From Telmatactis stephensoni (taxonomy: Eukaryota; Cnidaria; Anthozoa; Actiniaria; Isophelliidae), in the NCBI GenBank assembly GCA_029948255.1, contig JALIZF010001352.1, positions 62,001 through 126,000 on the forward strand: 64,000 bases of DNA, read 5' to 3'. Below, one piece after another: positions 36,221-47,228 of the stretch (positions are counted from its first letter, which is position 1; each line of letters starts with the position of its first letter). Position numbers and translations under genes: made by a program. The notes below the pieces were generated by a model. It was not told the origin of the DNA. It was given only the letters and a program-made list of their open reading frames with translations, and did not search any database.

Positions 36221-36965
36221 ATGGCTACAGCCAATTGGTCTAACGTATCCAACGAAAACACCAATTTTGCAAGACTGTGCAAATTGCTTGTTGATGGGGG
36301 AACTCGAGCGCTGAGGAATGTCTTCGACAGCATCCATCCCCCACACTTGTTGCAAAGTCATCTTTTAGACCCTAAAAATCATGGAATTCTTAGGAACTTG
36401 CTGTCAAAGAAAATACTGTTTAAAGAACAGTGGGACAAGCTATATCCTTCTGGTAGTTCAACAGTAGACTCTCAGGGATTTGACATCACTCTACTATGTT
36501 TACTGCTTCGTTCGATCTGCCATTTGAAAACACCTACGGCAGGATGGAAAGACTTTCCATCACCAACAGACACAAGCACTGAAGATGACATTGTTAGGAT
36601 CAGGTTATACAGAAACGAACTCTATGGACATATTGAAGAAGCAACTATTTCAGACGCTGGTTTTAACGGCTACTGGAATGAAATTGGAAGTGCCTTAGTA
36701 AGACTTGGAGGATCAGCTTTTCAAGAAGAAATCGATAAGTTAAGAGTTGCTTCGATGTCACCCCTAGATGAAAAGTATTTTATTCACTGTCTAGATGAGT
36801 GGAGCAAGAATGATGAGAAAGTGATGGAGAAACTCGATACAGTGATGAATAAAATGAATGAACTAGGAGTGAAAGTGGATGATGCCAAACAGGAGCTGAA
36901 AAAAGTGACAGGGATGCTTCAAACCGCATCGTTTGGCTATAATAAAGAACTGAGAAAATCACAAG
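36221..36965 (+). CDS. NLR coding exon 1: DZIP3-like HEPN domain
   Basis: The exon begins after an acceptor at 36210 (TTTTGCAG). The first ATG in the frame is at 36221, followed by MATANWSN, the usual kind of start for this family. It encodes 248 residues. Residues about 15-180 match the HEPN family pattern (LCKLLVDGGTRALRNVFDSI, then WDKLYP). The HEPN motif R-x5-H is present as RNELYGH at residues 131-137 (36611-36631), so nuclease chemistry is not excluded. Residues about 195-240 look like a coiled coil. The donor is CAAG|GTACAA at 36965/36966. Confidence 0.9.
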
Positions 36966-39900
36966 GTACAAACGCACATAGACCGTAGTCTTGCTTCCTC
37001 CAGACAATTTTTTTTTACGCACCTTGGCCACTTATGTAATTATGCAGGTCAATGAACATCAACCTAACCTCCTTTTTGTTAATGTAAAACAATAACTGAA
37101 ATTTTAGCGTCGGTATAATTTTAGCTCCAGTACGAAGCTGGTCCCTTAAATTGTGAACACATTTTAATTTGTGTTCACACTTAATGGCTGAACGTATATA
37201 CGTGCAAATAGTCTTCCTATAAAGGGAAACAGATGTCTCAAAATCAAAATTTCTTAACAGAAACAACACTGAGCCTTGGACAATATACTAAACTACATTC
37301 ATTGCCAAAACTGTTTGCACGAATGTTTCTGTGATGCGCGCGCAGTGGATGTTTTATCGAGAATGGTTCCCCCACACTCCCTTTTCAATATTGTTGAGTA
37401 AACTCCGGTACCGCCCTGAAATCAGTAGGACAGACCAAATGGCTACCAGCAACATTGTTTAGGGGTTGAGGATTTAATAACAAGGGCACTGAGTACATAA
37501 TGTACAAAAACACTATGAATTTCACATATCGTGCCAGCTAATTATCGAGCAAGGATTGTAGACCGGTCGAGAGTGTTTTGGAGCTTGTTCCTTTCGAACG
37601 GCGTGGGAGCATATCAATTTGGAAGTCAAGAGGAATATGTTGTATTGAAGATGAAAATTGTCTTTCGTATCAAACCCATCAAAGTGTGTGTGTGGTTTTT
37701 TTTTGCCACACACAATGGTGGATTTTCTACCACATAACCGAGCTAGTACTATTCGATACCGACTGGCATCCTAACACCTAACTTCTGTTTGTCATATTTC
37801 TCTAAATTTATATCAACTTTTATTATATGACCGTGTATCTTGGTGCCTGGACACTAGCAAATCGAGCAATTTGATTGGTTAGATCACATCTCGGACCGGT
37901 CTAGATTCTTCGGTAATAACCGGTCCGACTGCACATTAAAAGTTGAAAACAAAAAGCTATTTCTCTTCAAAAGTGTGCTGTTCGGCCAGATTTATGTCAT
38001 AAATAATTTTCATCAACTGATCAACCCTATTTTTTAGTTATAAGGAAATCTTAATCTAATATAACATTTTTATTAATTTTTAGATGCAGATTTGTATTCT
38101 CAAAACCTTAAAAGTACAATGGAAGCTCAGCTTGAAAAGCACCAGGAATTCGTCAACTCACCAATCATGGAGAAGATGAAAATTCAAGATATTTTCACAG
38201 ATCTGACTATGCATTTACAGCCAAGTCAGTTAGGTGATGATAAATATACCGAAATAAATGAAGCATCTTTATTTTTTCCTAAAGCCGGGGAAAAAGAACA
38301 TCCTAAGTCAATTTTGATTAAGGGAAACCCTGGAATGGGCAAATCACTGTGTTGCAGAAATCTTGTTCACAAATGGGCTGGAAATGCCTTATCTATTCCA
38401 GGAATCAAGTTTGCTTTTCTGCTAACTTTTAGACAGCTGAATATGTTAGCAGATAAAGAACTTAATCTAAGAGAGCTACTGAATCTTTGTTCTATGTTAG
38501 ATGAAAGTGTGATGCTTGACGATTCTATGATGGAGTTTATTATTCACCATCCTGACCAGCTGCTGATAGCATTTGACGGCTATGATGAATATAAACAGTG
38601 TGAGCGTCATAAGATGGTCAGTGATTTTGAGAGCGGGTATCCTAATGACCCAAAAGAAAAAATGCCTGTTGCTGCTCTGATCAGCAAACTACTTAAAAAA
38701 GAAAATACTAAGAAATTCTCTTGTTGTGGCAACCTGTAGGCCAGTTGAAGCATCTGAGCTGATTAACATCCATTTCGACCGCTGTGTCGAAATTACTGGC
38801 TTTGCCGAAAAACAAGTGGTGGAATATGTAGAAAAATATTTCAGTTCCAAGAAAGAGGTGCAAGCTAAGGCACTCAGTAATATCCAACATAACAAAGGAT
38901 ATCTTAATTTTGGGCGTGTCCCTCTAATGTGCATGCTGATGTGTGTGTATATGGAGTTCTACTTGGAAGAGTCTAAAGAATACTTTCCAAAATCTTTAAC
39001 TGACTTTTATTCGAAAGTCATTCTGTGTATCGAAACCAAATGCAATAAAGCTATATTGAAAGCGGGTTTGGATAAGACCCGTACTACGTTAGCTGTTCAG
39101 AGAAATCTTGACAAACTCTCTGAGTTGGCTGCCCAATCGATTGTCCATGAAAAATGTGGTTTCGATGAAGAAGACTTGAGCAAACTCGATCTTTCTGATG
39201 AAGGACTCGCTTACCTGAAATCTAGTACTCTTTTATCGTGTGAAGCTACTGTCAGAAAGTCACCATTTTCAGAAATATTGCATGTATATAACTTCTGTCG
39301 TGCAACAATCCAAGAGCATTTTGCTGCTCGACATTTTGTCAGAACGAATCATCTACCGGCACAAATTCCTCAAAGTCTGACATTTTTTGAGTTCATGGCC
39401 GGTCTGGTTGGATTAATGGTTCCAAAGTCGAAATATGAAGAAGTGATGACAAAACTAATGGAAGCCATTAGAACGTACTTTCCTTCAACGCACCATCGAC
39501 TAGTGAGCCTATTTGATCAAATTGAAATATCAATCAAATGTTTGTATCTTTATGGTAATAAAGAGTTTGCAAAAGGTATAGTGAAGAAAAATGAACAGAA
39601 TATCTTCTCAGACAAAAATGGATGGATTGTTTTGTATAACGTTAATATTGACTATAAAGTCGTGTCTATGTTAGTTGATATATTTACTGTCCTAAATCAA
39701 GAAAAATCACTTCCATCAAATTCACGAACTCCTTATTATATAATTATTCAAAACTTCTGGAATAGGCCACCCTTATCTATAGAATCACTGTTCACATCAC
39801 TCAGCAGGGATTATTGTACAATAACTGTACTGAAGCTCTCTTTTTGTGATATAGACGACCAATGTCTTAAATCTTTCTGTACATATTTACCCGAAACAAA

Positions 39901-40078
39901 AATAACCAGTCTCGACCTACGCGGTAATTCAATAACCTTCGATGGTGCAAAATTCATTGTACCGTATTGTAAGAAACTAGCCTATATCTCTCTAGAAAAT
40001 AACTATGCAATAAAAGACAAAAATACAGTATGCGAACTGTTTAAAAGCAAATATCCTGGGCTTCAAATCAACATATAG
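36221..40078 (+). CDS. HEPN-NACHT-LRR receptor (NLR-like), two coding exons, one-base frame break
   Basis: Cytosolic STAND-type receptor of the family expanded in corals and anemones. The two coding exons are 36221-36965 and 38084-40078. The intron is phase 1: a final G joins AT to make an Asp codon and the reading frame continues. The N-terminal domain is a DZIP3/hRUL138-like HEPN. The second exon gives a NACHT domain with Walker A GNPGMGKS (38323-38346) and Walker B LLIAFDGYDEY (38560-38592), then a helical region and a short C-terminal LRR region. The frame breaks at an A6 run (38695-38700). With one A fewer, both exons form 913 codons including stop, which agrees exactly in frame. I infer an RNA- or ligand-triggered immune switch. 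The break may be a real null allele or a homopolymer sequencing error. Confidence 0.88.
38084..40078 (+). CDS. NLR coding exon 2: NACHT plus LRR region
   Basis: The acceptor is TTAATTTTTAG, ending at 38083. In the first frame (to a stop at 38739) the exon gives the NACHT nucleotide-binding core with Walker A and Walker B. In the second frame (open from 38702 to the TAG ending at 40078) it continues with the NACHT sensor region around VVATCRPVE, the post-NACHT helices ending near FCRATIQEHFAARHF, and leucine-rich repeats (ITVLKLSFCDIDDQ, ITSLDLRGNSIT). The two frames overlap and match one continuous NACHT domain. Few LRRs are present, so the C-terminus is short for the class. Confidence 0.88.
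38695..38701 (+). other. Frame break in the NLR at AAAAAAG
   Basis: Upstream the reading frame is CTT AAA AAA GAA. The homologous continuation (KILRNSLVVATCRPVE) is in the frame one base later. Dropping one A restores it. The shift needed is +1, so the AAAAAAG heptamer known from -1 ribosomal slippage does not explain it. A one-base insertion or a consensus error in the A run is simplest. Confidence 0.8.
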
Positions 40079-40588
40079 GTGGACGGTATCAAATTTGATT
40101 TTACTAGCAGTTTACACGACAGTTGAATAGAGGTTTGACTCTTTAGTTCAAACTCTGAAATTTACCGGATAAACAACATGGCAAATGTTCACCAAATTTC
40201 GTAAACGGCGCAAAACTATGCGGGCCCACTTGAAGAGTCCAGGCTCTAGTTTACCATCGTGTAACTGGGTAGATCTTTTCCCCTCTTAACCAGCACCCTT
40301 TAATGTCAATAATTCAGTATTTTTTTGTACTTTGTAATTATGTGATGATCTCTGTAAAGTCAATGCAGAAATAACATAAATTATATTTCAGTTTACGTTT
40401 AACTAGTCATTGATCAATGAAAAAAAGAAAAAATCCAACATATTTACCGCCCCAACACCACACTGTTGGTTATTTGTTGGTCGGCAATTGTCGTGTTACG
40501 CTTCCTGGTGATAACCGATCAAATGTTGGGCGTTGTTGTTTTTTAAGGATATTCAAACGCATCCAACATATGATGTTGAATCAAATAA

Positions 40589-40822
40589 TAGGGAACTTAA
40601 GCAGGAGACGTTTTTGTCAACACGGACGTCACATGCGCGTTTTCGTTCATCCGTTCGCCGTTAGACATGGGGTTACTATTCTTGGTAGAAGATGAAAAAG
40701 CCTTAACTGACCTTCTGCTTAACGAAAACGGACACATCATCTATGATGGCGAACGGATGAAGAAGAATGTACACTGCGGTGACGTCCGCGTTGACAAAAA
40801 CGTCTCCTGCTTAAGCTCCCTA
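40589..40822. mobile_element. MITE with TAGGGAACTTAAGCAGG ends
   Basis: Inverted ends of about 45 bp (40589-40633 and 40779-40822) sharing GGAGACGTTTTTGTCAACAC with its inverse. It sits in the middle of an older hairpin (CAAACGCATCCAACAT at 40554 and its inverse near 40857), so it is nested. Confidence 0.75.
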
Positions 40823-41293
40823 ATGTTGTTGTGCGCCAACATTGTTGGAAGCGTTTGTATATGTGGTGTTATGCTTGGATCAGTCCCTGTAGCACAAACG
40901 TAGCATATTTTGTTTTGAAACGTATAGGTTTTTTGGTACATTATATAAAAAAACATATTATCCATAACTTGTCATATTTTTTCCAGTTTAAAAACCAAGA
41001 CATACTAATGTAGGGAAAAGGGTGCCGAGTTCGGTACATTGTTACTCATTAAAATTACCTATGTAACGTATTCAGTGTTAAATCTCTCTACTGTCTTTTC
41101 ATTCCGATAGGAATGTGTAAAATAGATCAATATTTTTATTTATCTTATCAGAGGCTATTTTTTCTTTACTTTTAAAACAAGTTCTTTAGTGGAACCATTA
41201 AACAAAATATATATATAGACCATCGTTTCACAGCGGCATATTCACAAAGTTATTCTTAAACAAATAAGCAAAGGAAAACTAGAAATATTACTG

Positions 41294-41447
41294 TAGAGTA
41301 ATTTTCATTTGACCATGAAAGAAAAATGACTATTTAGTTTGAATTAGTTGATAAGAAACAAAAGAAAGCAATGGCTTTAGAGTCTACTACCAATTATTAT
41401 TATTTTGTTTATTCCTTCATGGTCAAATGCAAATGTAATGCACTCTA
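41294..41447. mobile_element. TA-target MITE, copy C
   Basis: Ends GAGTAATTTTCATTTGACCA and the near-inverse TGGTCAAATGCAAATG...CACTC, with TA on both sides. The interior shares GAAACAAAAGAAAGCAATGG with copies A and D. Confidence 0.8.
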
Positions 41448-41463
41448 TCAGCTAGAGGCGAAA

Positions 41464-41610
41464 TAGAGTGATTTTTATTTGACCGTTGAAAGAAAAATAA
41501 CTATTTAGTTTGAAGTAGTTGATAAGAAACAAAAAAAAAGCAATGGCTTTAGAGTCTACCACCAACTATTAGTTTGTCTATTCCTTCACGGTCAAATGAA
41601 AACCACTCTA
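41464..41610. mobile_element. TA-target MITE, copy D
   Basis: Only 16 bp after copy C and in the same orientation. TA flanks, GAGTGATTTTTATTTGACCG start, interior TGGCTTTAGAGTCTACCACC shared with copy C. Confidence 0.82.
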
Positions 41611-41719
41611 GTGAGTTGTCAAAGGCGTTGCTATGGGCACTTTGTAAATGTAGTATAGTACTATGATAAAGACAACGTTTTATTAAGAATATGGATAAAT
41701 ATATATATATAAAACAAAC

Positions 41720-42919
41720 TTAATAGCGGAGCTCCCGCGCGGGCCGAAGGCCCGCGCGAGCGGAGCACCATACCTAAGAAAAAATGGTAACCCATCCAGT
41801 TGATTTTTCATGGACCGACACAGGAAGCCCAGTGTCCGTACGTACGTACATACATACATACATACATACGTCCCTGTACATCGCGATGCTGATTGGCTGA
41901 TTGCTTTTTGGCGCCAACTTGACGCGCGCTGACACTTTGAAAACTGAAAATTTACAAGTTTCCTTGCTGTTTTAAACTTGCAAAACTTAAAAATATCATT
42001 CTGAAAACCTCGTAAAAATTTAGCGATTTTCATGATCATTAATCGGTGCTAATCTTGACGAGTTAAAGCAAAAAAAACCGTACGTTTGAATTTTTTTCGG
42101 GCCCGGTGTCGTTTCAAAAACTGCTCGAAAGACGAAGGACACAGAGAACATTTAACTTACAAAACTGGACGACTTTTTAGTTGGATTCGTAGCTTCAAAA
42201 AACTTCTCATAAGGAATGAGTCATTGAGGATTGTGTATTCTTCGTTTCGTGAAGATGCCTTCAGTAAAGCTGCTAAAAAATCTAGCCAAAGTTGAAAATT
42301 AAGAATCGTCTGCATCGAGTGTGAAACAAGGACTGAGGACTACGCTTCGAAAGACAACAAGGAAAGCACTTCAAGGTAAAGACCCTGAGAGAAAAAAATC
42401 TGATGTCAAAAAGTCCGTTGTACCTATATTTGATCATTTATCTTTTATTTGGGACTGATGACTTTGAAAAAATAGACGCTTATGCACGTTGAACTGTGGC
42501 TAAGTTTAGACAAACCCTCAAGTAATAAATGTATAATGACATTGTTTTACAGTGAACTTTTTGCACTACTTTTAATAATAAAATTTATAAAAAAATGATT
42601 TTGAACTCATTTCAACCCGGATAATGTGTATATACAGTTCAAGTTTGGAACGGTCTGGAATTTAATGAAACTGATTGACTAATGACAGGAAAAAGGAAAG
42701 AATTTGCATGCAAAATAGAGTTGTTTTACCATTGAGCATGAAGTTGCTCCTTGAGCCCATATGAGACCTTACTAGTAAATGCAAATTGAAAATACTTCAG
42801 TAATTCCTTGTTTTCTTGTTGTGTCAAGTAGCTGTTTTTATCATCACTTTAAATTGTATTATCAGTGTAATCTGGAAGAGACAAGTATTCACCTAGTGTG
42901 TCATTAAAAATACAAAACA

Positions 42920-42951
<32 letters not shown>

Positions 42952-43340
42952 CTAAACCACAAAAAAAAAAAAAAAAAAACCAAGATGTCACAATATAGTG
43001 AAAACAAGCAAATCAAGAGATGTAGTTCTGCAATATCCAGGATGTTGAAAAGGGTTAATTATTTGAATTGTATCAATGAAATAAGGTTTTGGAGATTTTT
43101 GCTTTCTATTCCTGAGAATTATGAACCACTACAAAGTCAATTATGAAATCTGACAGTGTATCTGAATATTGAAATATACTATAATAAAGGTCACTTCAAG
43201 CTTACAAGCCCATACAATTCACAGGAGACCAAAGGGAGAGAGTATATACAAACCAAAGCAAATGCCTTAATTTTCATTTTCATAATCTTCATTTCAACTT
43301 TTTCATCTTAAGAACATAGAAATGGGAGCTCCGCTATTAG
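41720..43340. mobile_element. 1.6-kb element with TAATAGCGGAGCTCCC ends
   Basis: TAATAGCGGAGCTCCC at about 41720 and its exact inverse GGGAGCTCCGCTATTA at about 43325-43340. Near the left end is a GC-rich hairpin (CGCGCGGGCC...GGCCCGCGCG). The interior has (TACA)n at 41839-41870, ACAGGAAGCCC at 41820 and a basic short ORF at 42086-42295 of unknown meaning. Confidence 0.65.
42919..42980. repeat. (ACA)n and poly-A
   Basis: About ten ACA units, a short spacer and about 20 A. Confidence 0.92.
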
Positions 43341-43343
43341 GTA

Positions 43344-44151
43344 GTACCTAATTTTTATATTAGAATGATTGCGATATAAACTCGTTAAATAGTTTGTAGA
43401 TTAATAGAACCCAGTAGAGCTTATTTTCTTGTTTTCTTTTGTGTCAATGCACTTCAAGAATGAAACTATTATATACCGCACACGGTAACATTCAACCTTT
43501 ATCTCACGGGTTTACTACAATCACTCTATTGAATTTCACAAGTTTTAATCGCTACAGCTAAAGTCAGTAGTCATCTGTAAAAATATTTTTTAATGATTAT
43601 AAGTAAATTTACAATATATACTAAACAAAGAATGACGACACAATGAAATGTTAAAATACACCGTAGAGCAGTTTATTGGAATAAAATTTTGCTTACTTTA
43701 TGATGTCTTTCTTGTAATTATTTAAATGCAAAAGGCTTATATTTGGCTTTAGTATAAATAGAAATGAAAAATTATCAAAATATTTACAAATTATATGAAC
43801 CAAAGCTCAAAGACGGACCGAACGGCACATCTCAACCACACACGACTACTGACCTCCAAAGCGAAACCCATCTCCTTCAAATTATTTTCTTCATTTAATA
43901 TATGTCAAATATCTAGCTAGACCTCCTAGAGAATTTTCCAAAATTATTTGGCTCTATCTTTAAAGCAGCAAAGTATCATTACGCTGTGATCCCGCCGCTG
44001 CAAGTTAATGTCAAGTTCCAGTTGTGGTTTTATTTTATTACACAATTACTGAAATGTTTTTTTCACAGACTAAATACTTTATTTCAAGAAAAGTACGTAT
44101 TTGTTTGGGAGGTGTGTTCATGTCTAACACATCAATCAATGTACAAAACAG
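43344..44151. other. No gene seen
   Basis: AT-rich, between the 1.6-kb element and the tandem duplication. Confidence 0.4.
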
Positions 44152-44673
44152 GTTGTTCTCGACTGATGGCTGATCAAGACTGGTTTAATATTGTTTAATT
44201 TCCATTATGAAGAAAGCAATTCTTTTCTTCAAAGAGTAATTATTTTCTACTGAGATCACCATTACTCAACAGACTGCGAAGAAGCTAAAAGAAAAAGAAA
44301 ACGCAATCGAGCTCAAAATCATCACTGTACCAAGGGGTAGCGCGGCAGAGGTTTTTAAGGGTATGTATCATATATAAAACGCTAAAAATAAGGGTTGCAA
44401 ATTAATGAGTCAGTTGTTCTCGACTGATGGCTGATCAAGACTGGTTTAATATTGTTTAATTTCCATTATGAAGAAAGCAATTCTTTTTTTCAAAGAGTAA
44501 TTATTTTCTACTGAGATCACCATTACTCAACAGACTGCGAAGAAGCTAAAAGAAAAAGAAAACGCAATCGAGCTCAAAATCATCACTGTACCAAGGGGTA
44601 GCGCGGCAGAGGTTTTTAAGGGTATGTATCATATATAAAACGCTAAAAATAAGGGTTGCAAATTAATGAGTCA
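44152..44673 (+). repeat. 261-bp tandem duplication carrying an exon-like unit
   Basis: Two head-to-tail copies, 44152-44412 and 44413-44673, nearly identical (one C/T difference noticed in the TTCTTTTCTTC stretch). Each contains an open stretch starting at ATCACCATTACT that ends at a good donor (TTTAAGG|GTATGT) and reads TAKKLKEKENAIELKIITVP, followed by RGSAAEVFK. This looks like a coding exon, with acceptors possible at CTACTGAG or CTCAACAG. No gene around it is identified. Confidence 0.75.
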
Positions 44674-45017
44674 GTTTAAGTAAGCCGAATACCTCTTTCG
44701 TTTCATATATATTGAAACTTAATGGTCCATTAGTTTTAACTGCTTTTTAAATCGAATCTTATGTTGTGGACGTAGAAACAAAGACTCAATGATAGTTGTA
44801 ACACTATTATGACAATCACAATTTCTTTTTCTTGTATACGTAATACGATGTTTAAGGTGTCTGGAAACAGTTTTTTGTTTACCAACCAATAACAAATATA
44901 GGTTTAAAAACTACTTTCCTTTGGTCTTAATTAAATATATTACAAGATGTAGTTGCTGAAGGATTAAAGTTTGAGTGTTGGGTTTTTCATGGCAATCGAT
45001 GTTAATTTATGCATGTT

Positions 45018-45178
45018 GAATAGAATAGAATAGAATAGAATAGAATAGAATAGAATAGAATAGAATAGAATAGAATAGAATAGAATAGAATAGAATAGAA
45101 TAGAATAGAATAGAATAGAATAGAATAGAATAGAATAGAATAGAATAGAATAGAATAGAATAGAACAGAATAGAATAA
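45018..45178. repeat. (TAGAA)n pentanucleotide array
   Basis: About 32 units with a single A/C change near the right end. Confidence 0.97.
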
Positions 45179-45968
45179 TACTTTATTTACAGAGGGTTAC
45201 ACTTAATATATAAAGATAACCTACACGTGGCCCTCAAATTATACAATAAACGTACATATCATAACAAAACTTATTAGTGTTAAAAATCCAAAAAAAATTG
45301 TCCTAATTTGTGAAATTCTATCTGAAAGCTATTTTTGAAATATATTATGGGGAAATGCCGTAAAACAGACTTTTAGTTCTTTCTCCAAAACTTTACTATA
45401 GAATCTTTACCGAATTCTAGAAATTCATCTTGGAAGTACAAACTTTCTACAGACTCAGCTTCGAAGAATATATTTCATTTCGTGGATTCAAAATTATGGA
45501 GTCTTAAATTTGAGATATTACTGTTAAAGGCGATTCCAAGTGTCTCCGCGAAAAGCGATATGATATAAAAACAAATATTATATCCATGCATGTACAGCTG
45601 ATTTTACACCAGTATATGTTTAGTTGTTTATCATACTCTTTATTTATCTGAAATGTTTAGAGACAATGCCTTTATTTTTTACGGAGATAGAGCCTCAGAA
45701 TGAAAGACGACTTTTTCGTACAAGCGTCGACAAATTGTTCAAGCGGAGTCAGACTCTCTTTTCTCTAAACTGACACCGACAATTTCTTTCAAAATTCCTG
45801 TATATAAAATTCAAACCTTTCCGACTCAGGGTTATTAAACTTCATTTGGCTTGAAATGCTAGAACGAACGCAAGAGCAAGAACAAAACTTGCTCCATTCC
45901 GTTTGAATAAACTGCGTCTCGAGTCAAACGGGAAGCCAGCGATCGTATATTTTGGTTCTGCCCTATAG

Positions 45969-46209
45969 ACGACTTTCAAAAATGGCAGGCTCATTGTTCA
46001 CAAAAACGAGGCCAGAAAGGCCTCCAAAATCATTATGGCATCAAATGAGTCTAAGTATATCCTGTAAAATGCACAGAAAATAGGTATTTCAAAAGGAAGA
46101 GGAACACATCATCTTTGATAGCAATAGAAGTGTCGGCACGCTTATTTTCTGCGAACAAGGCCTTTCTGGCCTCGTTCTCATGTAGTAGGCCGCCATTTTT
46201 GAAAGTCGT
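45969..46209. mobile_element. MITE with ACGACTTTCAAAAATGGC ends
   Basis: Outer ends ACGACTTTCAAAAATGGC and inverse; inner pair AACGAGGCCAGAAAGGCC and inverse. 241 bp. Confidence 0.78.
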
Positions 46210-46444
46210 GTATTGTTCTGTGCATGTAACAATAGCGGGATTAAAGGCTTTTGTTGCGCCACGACATCTGGTCACTTAAACTACACACACACACAGCAGC
46301 CACAGCATGCAACCCATGTCTGATCACGGAGCACAGCTTAGATCGAAACCAGTTCGTTTTTACTGAGGGAGGAAAAACCGGAGCACTCGGAGAAAAAGCC
46401 TCCGAAGCAAGAGAAAGGGAGAGAACAAACAAGAAACTTAAGCC

Positions 46445-46532
46445 ACATTGGATGCCCCGTCCGAAAATCAAACTAGGGACCACAGATCGAGGTGACAGAC
46501 CGGCGCTCTCACCGCTCGCCCACCCTTGCTTC
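46445..46532 (-). mobile_element. tRNA-derived SINE head, family beta, decayed
   Basis: Minus strand GGTGGGCGAGCGGTGAGAGC, CTAGTTTGATTTTCGG, ending GGACGGGGCATCC. Same layout as 23266-23332. Confidence 0.45.
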
Positions 46533-47207
46533 CCCATAATGTAGAGGGAATGAGTGTGAGTGCTGGCTGATGAATAACCACTATGTGGATATGCTGCTGT
46601 GAAAAGACTATTTATAATCTTAACCATTTGTGTATAATTTACGAAACATGTTCTCCACTAGACTATAAGAACGTGGTTTGATATTTTTTATAAAGTGCAA
46701 AACAGGAGAACGTAACAAATTAAACAGATTAAGCAGACAATTTTTAGTAATTTTCCTTGTCAACATGCAGCTAATATTTATATTTATCGAAATAGTTCAA
46801 CCAATGCTGTTGTACTGCGAAAACGTAGGATGAAACAAAACTCAAACCAAGCTGTATCAGGCTGCATTTGCATCCCATATTCGTTAGTGATTCCACAAAT
46901 CAGAGCGCATGCGCACGTACGATGGAGTTTCATATCATCCATGTATATGCACTGTAATCCCATGGCTGTCGACCAATCTAAACACTGCGTAATAAACCAG
47001 TCATTATATAAGGGAGTTAACATTTTCTTTGAGGTCACTTTTAAGTAGTTATCGAGACACATTTTGTTTACTCGTTATCACCTGCTTTCCTTTCAATTCA
47101 AAATAGAAAATACTTCCTCGCAGAATTACGATTTTCGACTCTTTGACTAACCAAAAATTATTCTCTTGACAATTTGTACCCTAACCTTTTAATTTGATTC
47201 TCTACAG
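46533..47207. other. Upstream region of the 1027-residue protein gene
   Basis: Should hold a leader exon and promoter, since the coding exon starts at an acceptor. I cannot place them with confidence. AAATCAGAGCGCATGCGCAC at about 46898 is a variant of the CCAAT-type repeat seen at 51.7 kb. Confidence 0.35.
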
Positions 47208-47228
47208 GGATAACTATTGCCGGGTGTT

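Noticed and set aside
38695..38701. Programmed -1 frameshift at AAAAAAG in the NLR gene
   Set aside because: The reading frames require a +1 change, and the heptamer is not in the phase used for -1 slippage.
46241..46627. 128-codon ORF on the minus strand
   Set aside because: Overlaps a decayed SINE head and has no recognisable domain.
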